Shown piece by piece: positions 8,095 to 19,000 of a stretch of 64,000 nucleotides of DNA. The stretch lies in the NCBI GenBank assembly GCA_964035015.1, contig OZ036001.1, forward strand, positions 16,357,611-16,421,610, read 5' to 3'. The position numbers and the translations under genes are program-made. The notes under the pieces are model-generated. The model was given only the letters and a program-made list of their open reading frames with translations, searched no databases and had not been told where the DNA came from. Source of the DNA: Corallium rubrum. Its lineage: Eukaryota > Cnidaria > Anthozoa > Scleralcyonacea > Coralliidae. Numbering within the stretch: position 1 is the stretch's first letter; every line of letters starts with the position of its first letter.

Positions 8095-8298
8095 CCTGGG
8101 AACCCAGAGTGACAAAGGTAGAGAAACGCCTGGCGGCTTGGAAAGGTCGCTCTCTATCTTATCAAGGCAAAGCTGCCATCATTAATGCTTTGACCCTATC
8201 GCAGATCTGGCACTTGCGTGCCGTTTTTGTCATGCCACCCTGGATCGCCTTACGCTTAAATCGCGCGATCTGGCCTTTCTTTTGGTCTGGCATTTTAT
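8095..8298 (+). pseudogene. LINE reverse-transcriptase fragment
   Basis: The frame reads WEPRVTKVEKRLAAWKGRSL, then YQGKAAIINALTLSQIWHL, the thumb region downstream of the RT active site in Tx1/L1-like LINEs; the same region is seen in the LINE at 53900-54000 (AWKSRSLSFVGKAVVINN). It is joined upstream to the Polinton capsid gene and downstream to ORF1 of another LINE, that is, in the wrong order for one element. Fragment of about 200 bases, not functional. Confidence 0.75.
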
Positions 8299-8312
8299 GT
8301 TTTGAATCATAA

Positions 8313-9590
8313 AATGACAATCTCGGTATTGATGGATGTCCGTTCGGCTATTCCATCTAAACTATCAAAGGGCACGTCTGTCGAATCTGGTATCGCGGCC
8401 AGACTCAAACGTGCTTTTCGTGTGGCCTGCCTGGTCACCTGAGCGTTGATTGCCCACAGCGGGCTCCAGGTCGGACCCCCCCTGCACGTGATCCCCCTGT
8501 TCGTGTTCATCCTGCTCGGGACCCCTGCTCAGGATCCTCCAGTTCGGGGTTCCTCCGCTGGTCCTTCTGGGGGGGGGGGGGCTTGGCCCCCCCTACTGGT
8601 CATGCGCTGGCGGGTCGTGCTTCGCCACCACTTGTTGCCCCCTCTGTTGTTGTCTTACCTCGCGGTTTGCCGACACCTGCAGAGGTAGTTGCCCGTGTTC
8701 CTGGGAAAAAACAGAAGCGCACGGATCATTCCCCTGACCTGGCTGACGAAGAGGAGCAGCCTTCAAGCAAGACGTTTGGGCAGGCTCTCGTGGTCCCTGT
8801 GGTCCCCCCTGGGACTACTCCTCTTGCTGACCTGAATGATCCGAATTTCCTTCGACCTCTACTGCCCCCATGTATTTCCGGGTAGTGAGGTTCCCACTTC
8901 AATCCCTGTTGAACCGAATGTTCCTTCGACCTCTACTGCCCCCCATGTTCCTCCAGGCAGTGAGGTTCCCACTTCAATCCCTGTTGAAACGAATGTTCCT
9001 TCGACCTCTATTGCCCCCCCCCATGTTATTCCGGGTAGTGAGGTTTCCCCTTAAATCCCTGTTACCCCCGATCCTCACTTGGACGGTAGTCTTTCAACTC
9101 CTACCAGGGTGGTTTTTGTCCCTTCAGATAAGGAGGTTCCCAGAGTGGAGCCCCTGACACCTCAGCCCCACTTAGTGCTGAATCAGTTTCACGTCCCCCT
9201 CCTGAGGACGTTCCTCTCCCGCCTGAGGGGACAGATTTTGTTATGGTCTCTGCCCTTCGGACCCGGCGTAAGGGCCGTCCTGACGAACAGGCGGTTGCTT
9301 CTGGTAAAGTGAGCAATCCGCTTCACCATGTCAGATGTTCCCTGGGTAAAGCGGCTGATACCCTTTTTGGCTCTATGCGCACTAAGACTCGGCCGTCGCA
9401 TGTGACTAATACTCTTGAAACTCGGAACCGTTACCTCGAGCTCGAAGATATGTGCCTTTCTCCCCCTGATGTGGGCAGCGTAGGTGTTTCTGCTTCGGGC
9501 AATATTGTAATTAACGATCCTCCCAGGCTGGGCACTGGTTTGCCCAACCCCCCTTTCGTGGGTTCGGACGAGACCAGCCCTGATGTTTAA
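8313..9590 (+). pseudogene. LINE 1 ORF1 (gag-like, zinc knuckle), broken
   Basis: Starts inside ORF1 at HKMTISVLMDVRSAIP. The zinc knuckle is visible in one frame as CFSCGLPGHLSVDC (CX2CX4HX4C) near 8410-8452. A Pro/Ser-rich tail follows, with a change of frame around a 13-base G run (8569-8581) and another stop near 9052. The final frame 9243-9590 ends in GSDETSPDV and overlaps the ORF2 start by 8 bases, so ORF2 was probably read by termination-reinitiation. The first 150 bases are almost identical to 26539-26688 in LINE 2. Confidence 0.75.
8849..9052 (+). repeat. About 81-bp tandem repeat in the ORF1 tail
   Basis: Two and a half copies of an in-frame unit (27 residues, including VPPGSEVPTSIPVE and NVPSTS), Pro/Ser/Thr rich. 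Confidence 0.75.
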
Positions 9591-10180
9591 GTTACTTATT
9601 TTGCATGTTCAAGGTCTTCGGACCTTGGCACATCGTCAAGCCCTGGTGGAATGGCTCAATTGTTTTCAACCAGACATGGTTTGCTTGCAAGAAACGTATT
9701 CGGTGTCTGAGCGTGAGTTTACTGAGTGGTTCAATCCCCAAAACGTGGCGGTTAACACTCACAATTATAAATGCGTCTCGTTCCCTGGTGCGGTCCGCAG
9801 TTCGGGCGTTGCCATTCTTTACAAACCTCATCTCGTGGTTTTGAAGCAGTGGTGCGATTCTTCTGGTCGTCTAATTGTAGTTGAATTCTCTCACGGGAAC
9901 TGTAATTTCCAGGTTGCCTGTTTGTATGCTCCCAATAATGAGGACGGTTGTGCTTTCTTCGAATCGTTTTATCAAGCCCTCGATTCCGACGTGCCCACTT
10001 TCCTTTGTGGGGATTTTAGCACTGTTGTTGACCCTATCCTGGATCGTTTTGGGTGCAATCCTTCGTCCCCTTGGGCCTATAATTGGTCCTCTACCATTAG
10101 TGATCTTATGTCAGCCTGTGACCTTGTTGATGCTTGGCGGGCCAAGCACCCGGGTCTCTCCGAGTTCACGTGGCGCCGCC
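9583..10180 (+). pseudogene. LINE 1 ORF2, endonuclease part before the MULE
   Basis: AP-like endonuclease (APE) domain that would nick the target DNA. Visible motifs: LHVQGLR, VCLQETYS (catalytic E region, usually QETH), SSGVAILY, ACLYAPN, and TFLCGDFSTV (usually GDFN). The coding sequence stops at 10180 inside TWRRR, where the MULE begins, and resumes at 21379 with NGKQGSRLDMVWLS. The frame is open up to the insertion. Confidence 0.85.
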
Positions 10181-10239
10181 GCAAATTTTTTTTGCGTAGA
10201 CAGTCGGACACCTCATTGATAATCGGACACATCATTGAT
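10181..10239 (+). repeat. MULE left terminal inverted repeat (59 bp)
   Basis: Begins GCAAATTTTTTTTGCGTAG and contains two internal copies of an 18-base motif (TCGGACACCTCATTGAT and TCGGACACATCATTGAT), possible transposase binding sites. Pairs with 21311-21369. Confidence 0.9.
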
Positions 10240-10357
10240 CCGCGCCCGAAAGCACAACATTCAGCGGACACTCTTCACCAGTCCACATTTAAGATACGTT
10301 TCCCAGTGTGTCTTGCGCGCGCGTATTGCTAATTTCAAAACGCAAATTCAACGAAGA

Positions 10358-11777
10358 ATGGCAGGGAACGAAGAAACTTTTACAGCTTTGAAATCCAGCA
10401 AATTTTCCGGATATCATGCCTTTTATCGAAGCGTTGCTGTAAGTGTATATTTCACTGTTATAATCAATCGTTGTTAGACTACATATCGTATATTTTTAGT
10501 TTTATTCCCCTAGTAAATGAGTCCACAATAAAAGGATAATTTAAATTATACACCACGTGTATTCAAACATAAGACAAATATTTTACTGCGGTATATAAAC
10601 AGTAAATCTTGACAGTAAAGCAGTAACTTAATACATTATTATTTTGGACATATCAGTGGTTATATGAGGACTGGCGAATTTGAGTTTGTCAGTCACTTGA
10701 TAAAATGGGAACTACAACTTTCTAACTATCTAATTTTAGGGTCAAATCAAAGAGACTTTGGCTCTCATGAGCAAAACAGCTGCCGTTATGTGGAAGAGAT
10801 GTTCTCCGTATGTTCGCAAAGTAAGTTTCTTTCAGTGTTTTTTTTTCAACTTTTATACAAGTATGTTGTAGCCAGTAAGATGAAAAACCATTACTTGGTA
10901 TTTCAATGCCAGAGCTGACCCGTCAACATTAAATTGACCCAACGCTCACACTTTACCATACCACTTGATATTGAATCGATTGGGTCGAGCACAAGTTCAA
11001 ATCTATTTAATAAGTGCTCAATGCAGTTATCTGAGTATGTGAGTTCACAGTTCAATCATTATGTTGACAACAAGTGCACAGTGTTGGATTTCTTTCATAA
11101 ATGTATTGTCATTAACCATTAAGGCGCAATTCACCCTGGTGCGTCCTACTTTGTTATATTTTACTCTGTCTATAAACGCCAGGTGTTTTTAATACTCTGT
11201 CTAGTCTCAGACAATTTTACTCCTCAAGGGAAGACCTTTGTGCCTTAATGATTAACAGTGTAATAATAATAGTTTAGTAATAATCTGGCAATTGGTTTCC
11301 AAGGTTAGAGTAAATTACTATTTATTTGATGATATGTGCCAGATGATTATCATCAACATTCTCCATTCTTATATTTACCAATATGAGTGTCCTCTTATTC
11401 TTTTCTTTCCAGGATTGGAAAAGTGAAGGGGGCAGCGAGTAAAGGAGGACATAGATTGTGGGATTGTAGAATATAAATGCAAAAAATGTCAGAAGTCGTT
11501 CCCAAGAGCAAAAGATGCTAATTACCATCAAAAGCACTGTGAGGAGGCCATCTGTACTATATGCAGCAAGACTTTCTTGAACCGACTGGCTTTAAGAAGA
11601 CATGAAGAAAAATACAAATGCCAAACATGCCTAAAGTCATTTGCTGGACAAGCGTCGCTAAAACATCATATTCAAGTACACAGTGGTACACAAGAAAAGG
11701 AATTTGGTTGTCTTTTCTGTAATGCAAAATTTACAACCAAGTCAAACATGATAAGGCATGTTAAAAGCTGTGTCTAA
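10358..11777 (+). CDS. C2H2 zinc-finger protein gene inside the MULE, three exons
   Basis: Proposed exons 10358-10438, 10740-10820 and 11436-11777, all phase 0, with GTAAGT donors and TTTTAG / GGCAG acceptors. The protein is about 167 residues: a short N-terminal region (YHAFYRSVA, then KTAAVMWKRCSPYVRK) and a C-terminal row of finger motifs, visible as CKKCQKSFPRAKDANYHQKH, CTICSKTFLNRLALRRH, CQTCLKSFAGQASLKHHIQVH and CLFCNAKFTTKSNMIRH. The third acceptor is chosen because the alternative at 11413 gives a stop after nine codons. Fingers suggest DNA binding, perhaps to the element's ends or its host promoter; this is inference. No frame lesion seen, unlike the transposase next to it. Confidence 0.6.
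11114..11256. repeat. MITE-like dispersed repeat, copy 1
   Basis: Starts AACCATTAAGGCGCAATTCACC and ends near TGCCTTAATGATTAAC, so the ends are inverted repeats; the inside contains ACTCTGTCT and AGACAATTTTACTC. The same layout recurs at 15249-15358. The sequence lies in the last intron of the zinc-finger gene. Confidence 0.5.
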
Positions 11778-11860
11778 TTTATTTAGTAAACACTAGGACA
11801 TGTGTTATTGACTAATATTATGTTGTTATCACATTATTTATTTCTCTTGTATTTATATCT

Positions 11861-11958
11861 TATTAGATGTTTTGGTGTGTAGTATCACTGTATATTTTTA
11901 CGAGTTGTGCTGTACGAGTAAAAATATACAGCGATACTACACACCAAAACATCTTATA
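11861..11958. repeat. Large imperfect palindrome, 40-bp arms with 18-bp loop
   Basis: Arms 11861-11900 and 11919-11958 pair with about three mismatches (core GATGTTTTGGTGTGTAGTAT). Lies just after the zinc-finger gene. Could be a foldback MITE or the transcription end region of that gene. The following stretch to 12362 is AT-rich without recognisable genes. Confidence 0.75.
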
Positions 11959-13859
11959 AGAGATTTATTATACAACTGCTCTGATCAACAAACTTTTATG
12001 GGAAAAGAAAACTCTAAAAAGGCAGAGAAGTAGCGTGACTTGCACCAGGACAAAACCAGGACAAAATAATAAGCATACATGAAGTAGTTCCCAAGTGATA
12101 AATTTGATTGGCTAACAAAATCTGTCAAACCAGTTTTCTATCATCCAAATAACTAACTACTGTATCCAAATAACTAAATATCGCTGTATATCTGTACTCA
12201 TTTTTAGCGTTATTTGGACAGTTTTTAATGCAGTTGTATAATAAATAGTATTAACTAACAAAATTCATTAAAAATATTAAATATTCACATGACGTTCCTA
12301 AATGACTTTTTCAAATACAGTTTCTATTTATATATGTTACATGTAAGTGCAGTGCAGTAAGTTCAATGTTCGTATAGCCTTGTTTTTGTACCCATACTTC
12401 TTCCAGCTTTCTTTGCAACTGGCTCATTTCTTCGCACATTTTCAGCAAACCTATGTACGCCCTTAGTGTTTCCAGCTACTTTTTGAAATGGATTGTTCTT
12501 TACAGTTTGTCCCTTGTTTTGTTTGCGCTTTGATCCATTTCTTACCTTTCGACGTTTAACAGCTTCTGGTTGAACATGAATTGTTCCTCTTTTGCTTTTT
12601 TTCACAACCGATGTTGTAGTGAGACGGGTATTATACACCCCTTCTGCACCAAAACAATGAAAACTTGTTGCAAGCTTCGACTTTGGCATCTTCTTCACTC
12701 CATCGGCAAATTTCAGAACACTTCGCAGGAAATTTTTTGTCTGTTGCATTCGATGCAACCTTATCTTCCAATGACTCCAAAGCTTCTTTTAAGGCTGTGC
12801 AGCATTCTTCCTTGGTTACCAAATCTTGAGGGATGTTCCTTCTGAGTGGAACTGTAAAAGGTAAACAAAAGCATTATCACGGTTAAAGTTTGTTGTGACC
12901 CACTTAAACAATTCACTCCCCATTTACTGTTGGTACAATCATGAAATGGACCCTTCGGCTTTGGATACAAGTTGTCCAACCAGACCACCAAAAAATTGGC
13001 CCTGTTAACCCACCATTAAAGCACAACAAGAACTCTGGCATGCCATTATTTGTTATTTTGCTCTATATAATGCCATACTATTTTACCCCTGAAGGGGAGA
13101 CTGTTCCACCTCAAAACTATCTGTCAATGCCTCATGTTAACCCATTAACTGGTACAATGCGCCCTGATGTGGCTCCCTCAAGTTTGACGAGTAAAATCGT
13201 TTGGTGTTATGTCAAGAACAATGAGTTATAAATATACTTGTCTGGAACACAAACTACTTTTACCTAATGTCAGCTGAAGCACAGGCTACGGTCACAACAG
13301 TAATAAACTACAGTACCTGGTGAGGTGAACATAGCTTCATCTGGAGTTTCACTACTAGTACATGTCTGATCAAACTGGTCAGGACAGCATGGTGCATCCG
13401 AGGCTGGTAGCGATAAAACTTGGTCATGTAATCCCTCGTAGAAATTCAAAGGAAGTGTAGCTCCTATAGCAATCTCAGCGTACATCTTCCTCTGCTCTTT
13501 GCTGAAAACTGGCAAGAAGTTTACAGCAACTGACAGCTTGTTCACCCACAGGATGTATTGATGTTTGCACGGTGAACCATTGACACCAATCTTGCACTGG
13601 CAGAATCCAGTATTCATATCAACCAGATATTGCACTTCTTCCTCTGAGAAGCTTGGTACCAGGAACATGTTGCTGCCAACATTCGCAATCTTCTCCACTG
13701 CAGCTTTCTGCTCATCACAACTCGGTACTTTGAAGCCAATTCCATCTGACTTTCTCTTCTCAAGACCTTTGAAGCGCCTGCTATAAATTCCATCAAACTT
13801 GCCTACAGTTTTGCAATAGTAAGAAAAATATTTCAATGATTATGCATCTGTAATCAGAG

Positions 13860-14455
13860 GGTGCTCAACCCAAGATTCATATGTCCTGTCCATATAAAAC
13901 AAGTGTAAAATAATTCAAATATTAATACGATGAAAGAACAACAAACTTTAGTCTACACGAAGTACTGTGACTTCATTAGGAAGGTGCTGTGTGCGCCTGC
14001 AATACATCAATTACATGTATAAAAAGTACAAATGAACAAATGTACAATCATAACACTCATGTAAAATTGAGTTTCCGGTTCTTTAAATTTCTTTGCAGTT
14101 TTGTATTAAACAATTTGTGGAAACCTTGCAAATTGCAAGTAAGTTTAAAACTTGAATTATTTTACACTAGACATAATTGTAGTTAGGCATCCTGTGGTTT
14201 ATATTTAAGTGTCATAAGGCAAATGAACAATTAATAAATTATTTGAAATTAATAGATGACTACAATTTCTAGACTATTTGCCTAGCTATCTACCCTGGTA
14301 GTATATCTATTAGGAAACAGATACTAGCAAAGCATCTTGGTAGTTGTTGTCCCACAACATCATCAAACAACCCAATGTAACTATGCAGATTACACTATTT
14401 CAGAGAGGAAAACATGATATAAGCTCTTCGGTTTTAATCATTACATGTAGTTACC
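13860..14455. other. Intron-like AT-rich stretch, no gene seen
   Basis: Between transposase exons 2 and 3. No ORF, RNA gene or clear repeat recognised. Confidence 0.5.
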
Positions 14456-15248
14456 TGATGTAACAGACAAAAGCTTATTGCGGTAGTGTTGATCCAGCTC
14501 AGTTGTGAACTTGTCCATGAGACCAACGACATTGACTTCTTTTTGACGGTTCAGGATCTCATCTTTAATGACCAAAAACTGTGCTTCACACAAGTTGTTG
14601 GTATTATTATCCCTCATAGGTAAGTTAATTCGGTAGCAAAGTGCCCATGACTCATGGTCCTCGAAGACATCAGTGACATACTTTTCAAAGTTTGGGTATT
14701 TTGATACCATGTCGCTCGATATGAGGTCATCAAAACAATTCTGCATGTCATCCTCATTCTCTGCATACAGAATCTTCTTGAATGCCAAGAGCAAGGGAGG
14801 CCGGGCTTCCAAGCTTATGCCATTCTTCTTCTCGTGTAGCCAACGCCAAACCTGTTGGAGCACATGGAAGATGCAAAGAACTGGGACAGATGTTGGCCAC
14901 ACTTCTTTTAATGCAACTCGTAATTCATGGCAGTTGTCTGTCATGAAAACTCTAGGCCCTGTTGGACCATAAAAGGCAAAATCAGGCAACGAGGATTTGA
15001 ACAGTTCTAATGCATCAGTAAGGGTCTGTTCCTTCTCGTCGCTGGTTACAAAAATCCCCAAGGGAAGAGCTCCACAAACACTGTGTGTAACAACAACAAA
15101 CACGCGGAGATTATATTCTTCCATCTTTGAGGAGGAATCCAAGAAAGCCAAATCCTTTGCCTGTGACACCTGTAAAAATATCAATCAAAGAATAATATTT
15201 CACAAGGACTCTTTCAGTTCATCAGTTATGCTACTGTATGTACTAATT

Positions 15249-15358
15249 AACCCATTAAAGTGCAATGCACCCTGGAGTGCCCTATGTTGTTTTCTAATAC
15301 TCTGTCTAACGCCAGACAATTTTACTTGTCAAAGGAAGACCCTTGCGCCTTAATGGGT
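15249..15358. repeat. MITE-like dispersed repeat, copy 2
   Basis: Ends AACCCATTAAAGTGCAATGC and CTTGCGCCTTAATGGGT are inverted repeats; interior CTCTGTCTAACGCCAGACAA matches copy 1 at 11114-11256. A third, more diverged relative may lie around 13004-13145. It sits in the intron between transposase exons 1 and 2. Confidence 0.6.
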
Positions 15359-15679
15359 CGAAGTGAATGTGAGAAAAAATTTCTACTTTACAATATTTTA
15401 AGCATGAGTCTGTATTTAATATTATTTTAATTTATTGCAGATAAAGCTGTAATTTCATTAGTCAATAAAATAAAGTAGGATGCAGCTTTAAAATGAGTTA
15501 GCAATAGAAATTGGCGGATGACTTCAGCCTGGTTATATTAACCAGGCACCCGGTTCAACAAAATTATGATGGCTTTACTTCAAGGTAGCAACTTACCAGT
15601 TTATGTACTCTTTTCATTAAGGGAGTTATCACTACCATGATAAATGGCTGGTTGATTGCTTCGTCATATTTTTGGTACT

Positions 15680-15790
15680 TGTGGTATATGCGTACTTGGG
15701 CAACCTGTGTGGAGCATGCGTAGTGAGGCAGAGTGAGTTCGTTGTTGTTCGACAAGTTATATATGTTTAATAAATGGCTTGAACATAACA
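15680..15790 (+). repeat. Gypsy 5' LTR
   Basis: 111 bp, far shorter than usual. Contains TTATATATG (TATA-like) and AATAAA. Identical to the 3' LTR. Confidence 0.95.
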
Positions 15791-16001
15791 GTGGCGACGA
15801 GGATACAACCCAAACGAATACGGATAAAGACCTATATATAGTTACGCAAGTCTGGGGGACGTCAGGTGAAAACGGAAGCGATTATTCCGAACTACGAAGG
15901 CGAAATTCAGGTTAGTGAGTACGAACAGTTCTCGTTACTAATTTTGGCGCCAACACGAATTTTCACACGAAAACCCCCTTACAATCGAGCAATACGACGT
16001 A

Positions 16002-19000
16002 ATGGCGTCAAACAAAGTAATGTTTGATAAATTTGATGCTCAGGACGAGGATATTGCCTCTTACTTGGATAGACTTACTCAATATTTTATTGCACTGGAC
16101 ATTGTTGACGACGAAGACAATGCCGCCAAAAGGAAGGCAATTCTACTTAGCAGTTTGGGTAGCGAGACGTACACGATACTCCGAGATGTGTGTTTTCCTC
16201 AACAACCTAGTGAAAAGACGTACAGCCAGTTATGTGACGCTTTAAAGTCCCATTTTGAACCGAAGAGGTTAGTTGTGGCGGAGCGATTTCGTTTTAATAC
16301 GACCAAACAACAGCCGAATCAACGCATCGGTGATTACGTAAAATATCTCAAAAAAATGGCTACCTTCTGTGAATTTACGGGTACTCAGTTAGACGAACAG
16401 TTACGGGACCGATTTATTTGTGGCTTAGAATCAGAAAGTTTACAGAAGAAATTGCTTTCACAAAATCGTAGTTTCAAACAAGCAGTGGAGATAGCACTGG
16501 CTGATGAGGCAGCAGCTCGGAATGTTCACGACATATCTTCAAGTAACACTTCTGAGAACAAGAAAGTAAACTTGATCAATGCTACTCGCAGCTACCCTTC
16601 TGGGTTTCAAGGACGACGGAATTTCATTTTCAAGAAAGGCTGCGATAGATGTGGTTTGGACAATCACACTCGCGACGACTGCAAGCATAAGAATGCTCAA
16701 TGTTATAACTGTCAACGGAGAGGTCATCTTCAATCACAATGCACAGTACCTAGGGAGCAATCAGAGAATACCTTCCAAACCTCACGAGGGAAGAAGTCTG
16801 GACAAAGGCCTCCAAGACGTTCACAGAATCTACGGTACGTCGAAGAAGAAGACGACAACAGTGATGATGAGCTGGTTCGGTCAATTTTTACAGTCACAGG
16901 AACACAGGCTAGTGACAAGAAGCAAGATGGGCCATCAAAACCAGGCAAAAATGTGAGTGCTCTACGTGCTATTAAGGTACCCATGGTTGTGGAGGGAAAT
17001 CCCATAGAGATGGAACTTGATACGGGAGCAGCAGTGTCAGTAATGAACCGGGTGGACTATGAGAAACATTTTAAACATATTCCGTTACAATCAGTGGCAC
17101 GTCCTTTGCATTCCTATGCCGGTACACCCCTAAAGATTGTAGGACAGATCAATGTTAATGTTAAGTATCAAAGCCAGTCAGCAGTTCTGCCACTGATCAT
17201 CGTGGAGGTAGATCGGTATACACCTCCTTTGGTAGGCAGGTCGTGGTTAGCGGCAATCAGATTTGATTGGCCACAGCTATTTTCACAAGGCGAGTATAAT
17301 GTACGAGGGACTTCCGTGGAAGAGTTGAAAACAAAGTATGCTGAAATCTTTACTCCGGAGTTGGGAACTGTGAAAGGGGTCAAGGCAACACTACATGTCA
17401 AGGAAGGAGCTGTTCCTGTTTTCCACAAAGCAAGACCAGTGCCTTATTCACTACGCCCAGCAGTGGAGAAAGAGCTCACAAGAATGCAAGAAGAAGGGGT
17501 TATTACCCAAGTTGATTTCAGTGAATGGGCAACGCCGCTAGTACTTGTCCCAAAGACGGATGGCTCTATAAGATTGTGTGGAGACTACCGTAGTACAGTG
17601 AACCAGGGCATTCATGTGGATACATATCCAATTCCCACACCAGAGGAAGTACACACCAAACTGGCTGGAGGGAAGACATTTTCCAAGATTGATTTACGTT
17701 GTGCCTACCAACAATTGCTTCTGGACGAAGAATCACAAGCACTGGCAACAATTTCTACGCATAAAGGTCTGTTCCGTTATACCAGGCTTCCTTTTGGTAT
17801 TTCGTCAAGCCCAGCAATATGGCAACGATTTATTGACCAGGTGTTACTTGGTTTGGATTCCACATGTGCAATCATGGATGATGTCATAGTGACCGGGAAA
17901 GATGAGGAAGAGCATTTACAGAATCTGGAGAAGGTCTTCCAGAGATTCCAAAGATATGGTCTGAAAGTTAAAGTAGAGAAATGTTCATTTATGCAGACAT
18001 CGGTGGTTTACATGGGGACCTGCATATCAGCTGAAGGTATTCACCCGACAGAAGACAAAGTGGAAGCCATCAGAAATGCCCCAACACCTCAAGATGCAAC
18101 AGAGTTGCGGTCATGGTTAGGGATGCTGAATTTTCATGCAAAGTTTATCCCAAATTTATCATCAGTGATTCATCCACTTAACAACCTGCTGGGCAACAAA
18201 GCATGGCAGTGGACCAAGGAATGTGTTGTAGCTTTCAAGAAGGCCAAGGAAGCTATTAGTTCAGATAGACTTCTTGCATATTATGATGACAGCCTACCAC
18301 TACTGCTAGCAGCGGATGCTTCACCATATGGTATTGGAGCAGCCATCATGCAGGACCACCGCGATGGTTCCAGACGCCCAATAGCGTATGCCTCCAGAAG
18401 TCTCAACAAGCACGAAAAGGGATATGGTCAACTCGACAAAGAAGCTTTAGCGATCATGTTCGGACTAAAACGTTTCCGAATGTACCTCTATGGAAGACAT
18501 TTTGAGATCTTGACAGATCATAAGCCTTTGGAAAGGATCTTGGGACCCAAGACAACAATTCCAGTGCTAGCTACACAACGGCTTCAAAGATGGGCGCTGC
18601 TTTTAACATCTTTCGACTACGACATCAAATTCATTCCATCTAAAGCAAATGTCTTGGCTGATGCGCTATCTCGTTTACCTTTGCTTAAGACAACCCAGAG
18701 CGGAGATGGTATTTCCACCATAGAGGATAAACTGCTTGATAACTTGCCTGTCACCAGTAAAGAGATAAAGCATGCAACCCAAACCGACCCAGTCTTGTCT
18801 AAAGTATTGGGATTTGTCAAGAATGGCTGGCCTTCAGATGTGGAAGATTTGCGGCTAAAGCCTTATTTCGGCCGAAGACAGGAACTGTCAGTACAACAGG
18901 ATTGTCTCATGTTGGGCCCCAGAGTAGTCATACCAAACAAGCATCAGCAAAGCATCGTGAGTGAGTTACACATATCTCATCCGGGAATTGTAAGAATGAA

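Larger units (their letters stand above)
1..8095. mobile_element. Polinton/Maverick-type element, partial at both ends
   Basis: A block of closely packed intron-less ORFs on both strands, with a DDE integrase that ends in a chromodomain, a deoxynucleoside kinase, a lectin-like protein, a penton-like protein and the N-terminal part of a capsid-like protein. This gene set is what Polintons and related virus-like elements carry. The protein-primed DNA polymerase, packaging ATPase and protease of the family are not in the window and may lie to the left. The right end is lost: sequence changes from the capsid gene to LINE coding sequence near 8095 without an inverted repeat. All complete ORFs are open, so the element decayed little before being cut. 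Confidence 0.85.

Noticed and set aside
1..8095. Free viral contamination joined to the contig
   Set aside because: Cannot be excluded fully, but the Polinton integrase and truncation by LINE sequence that is itself part of the array favour an integrated element.
15733..15915. ORF over the Gypsy 5' LTR and leader
   Set aside because: Starts inside the LTR and has no family features; gag-pol begins at 16002.
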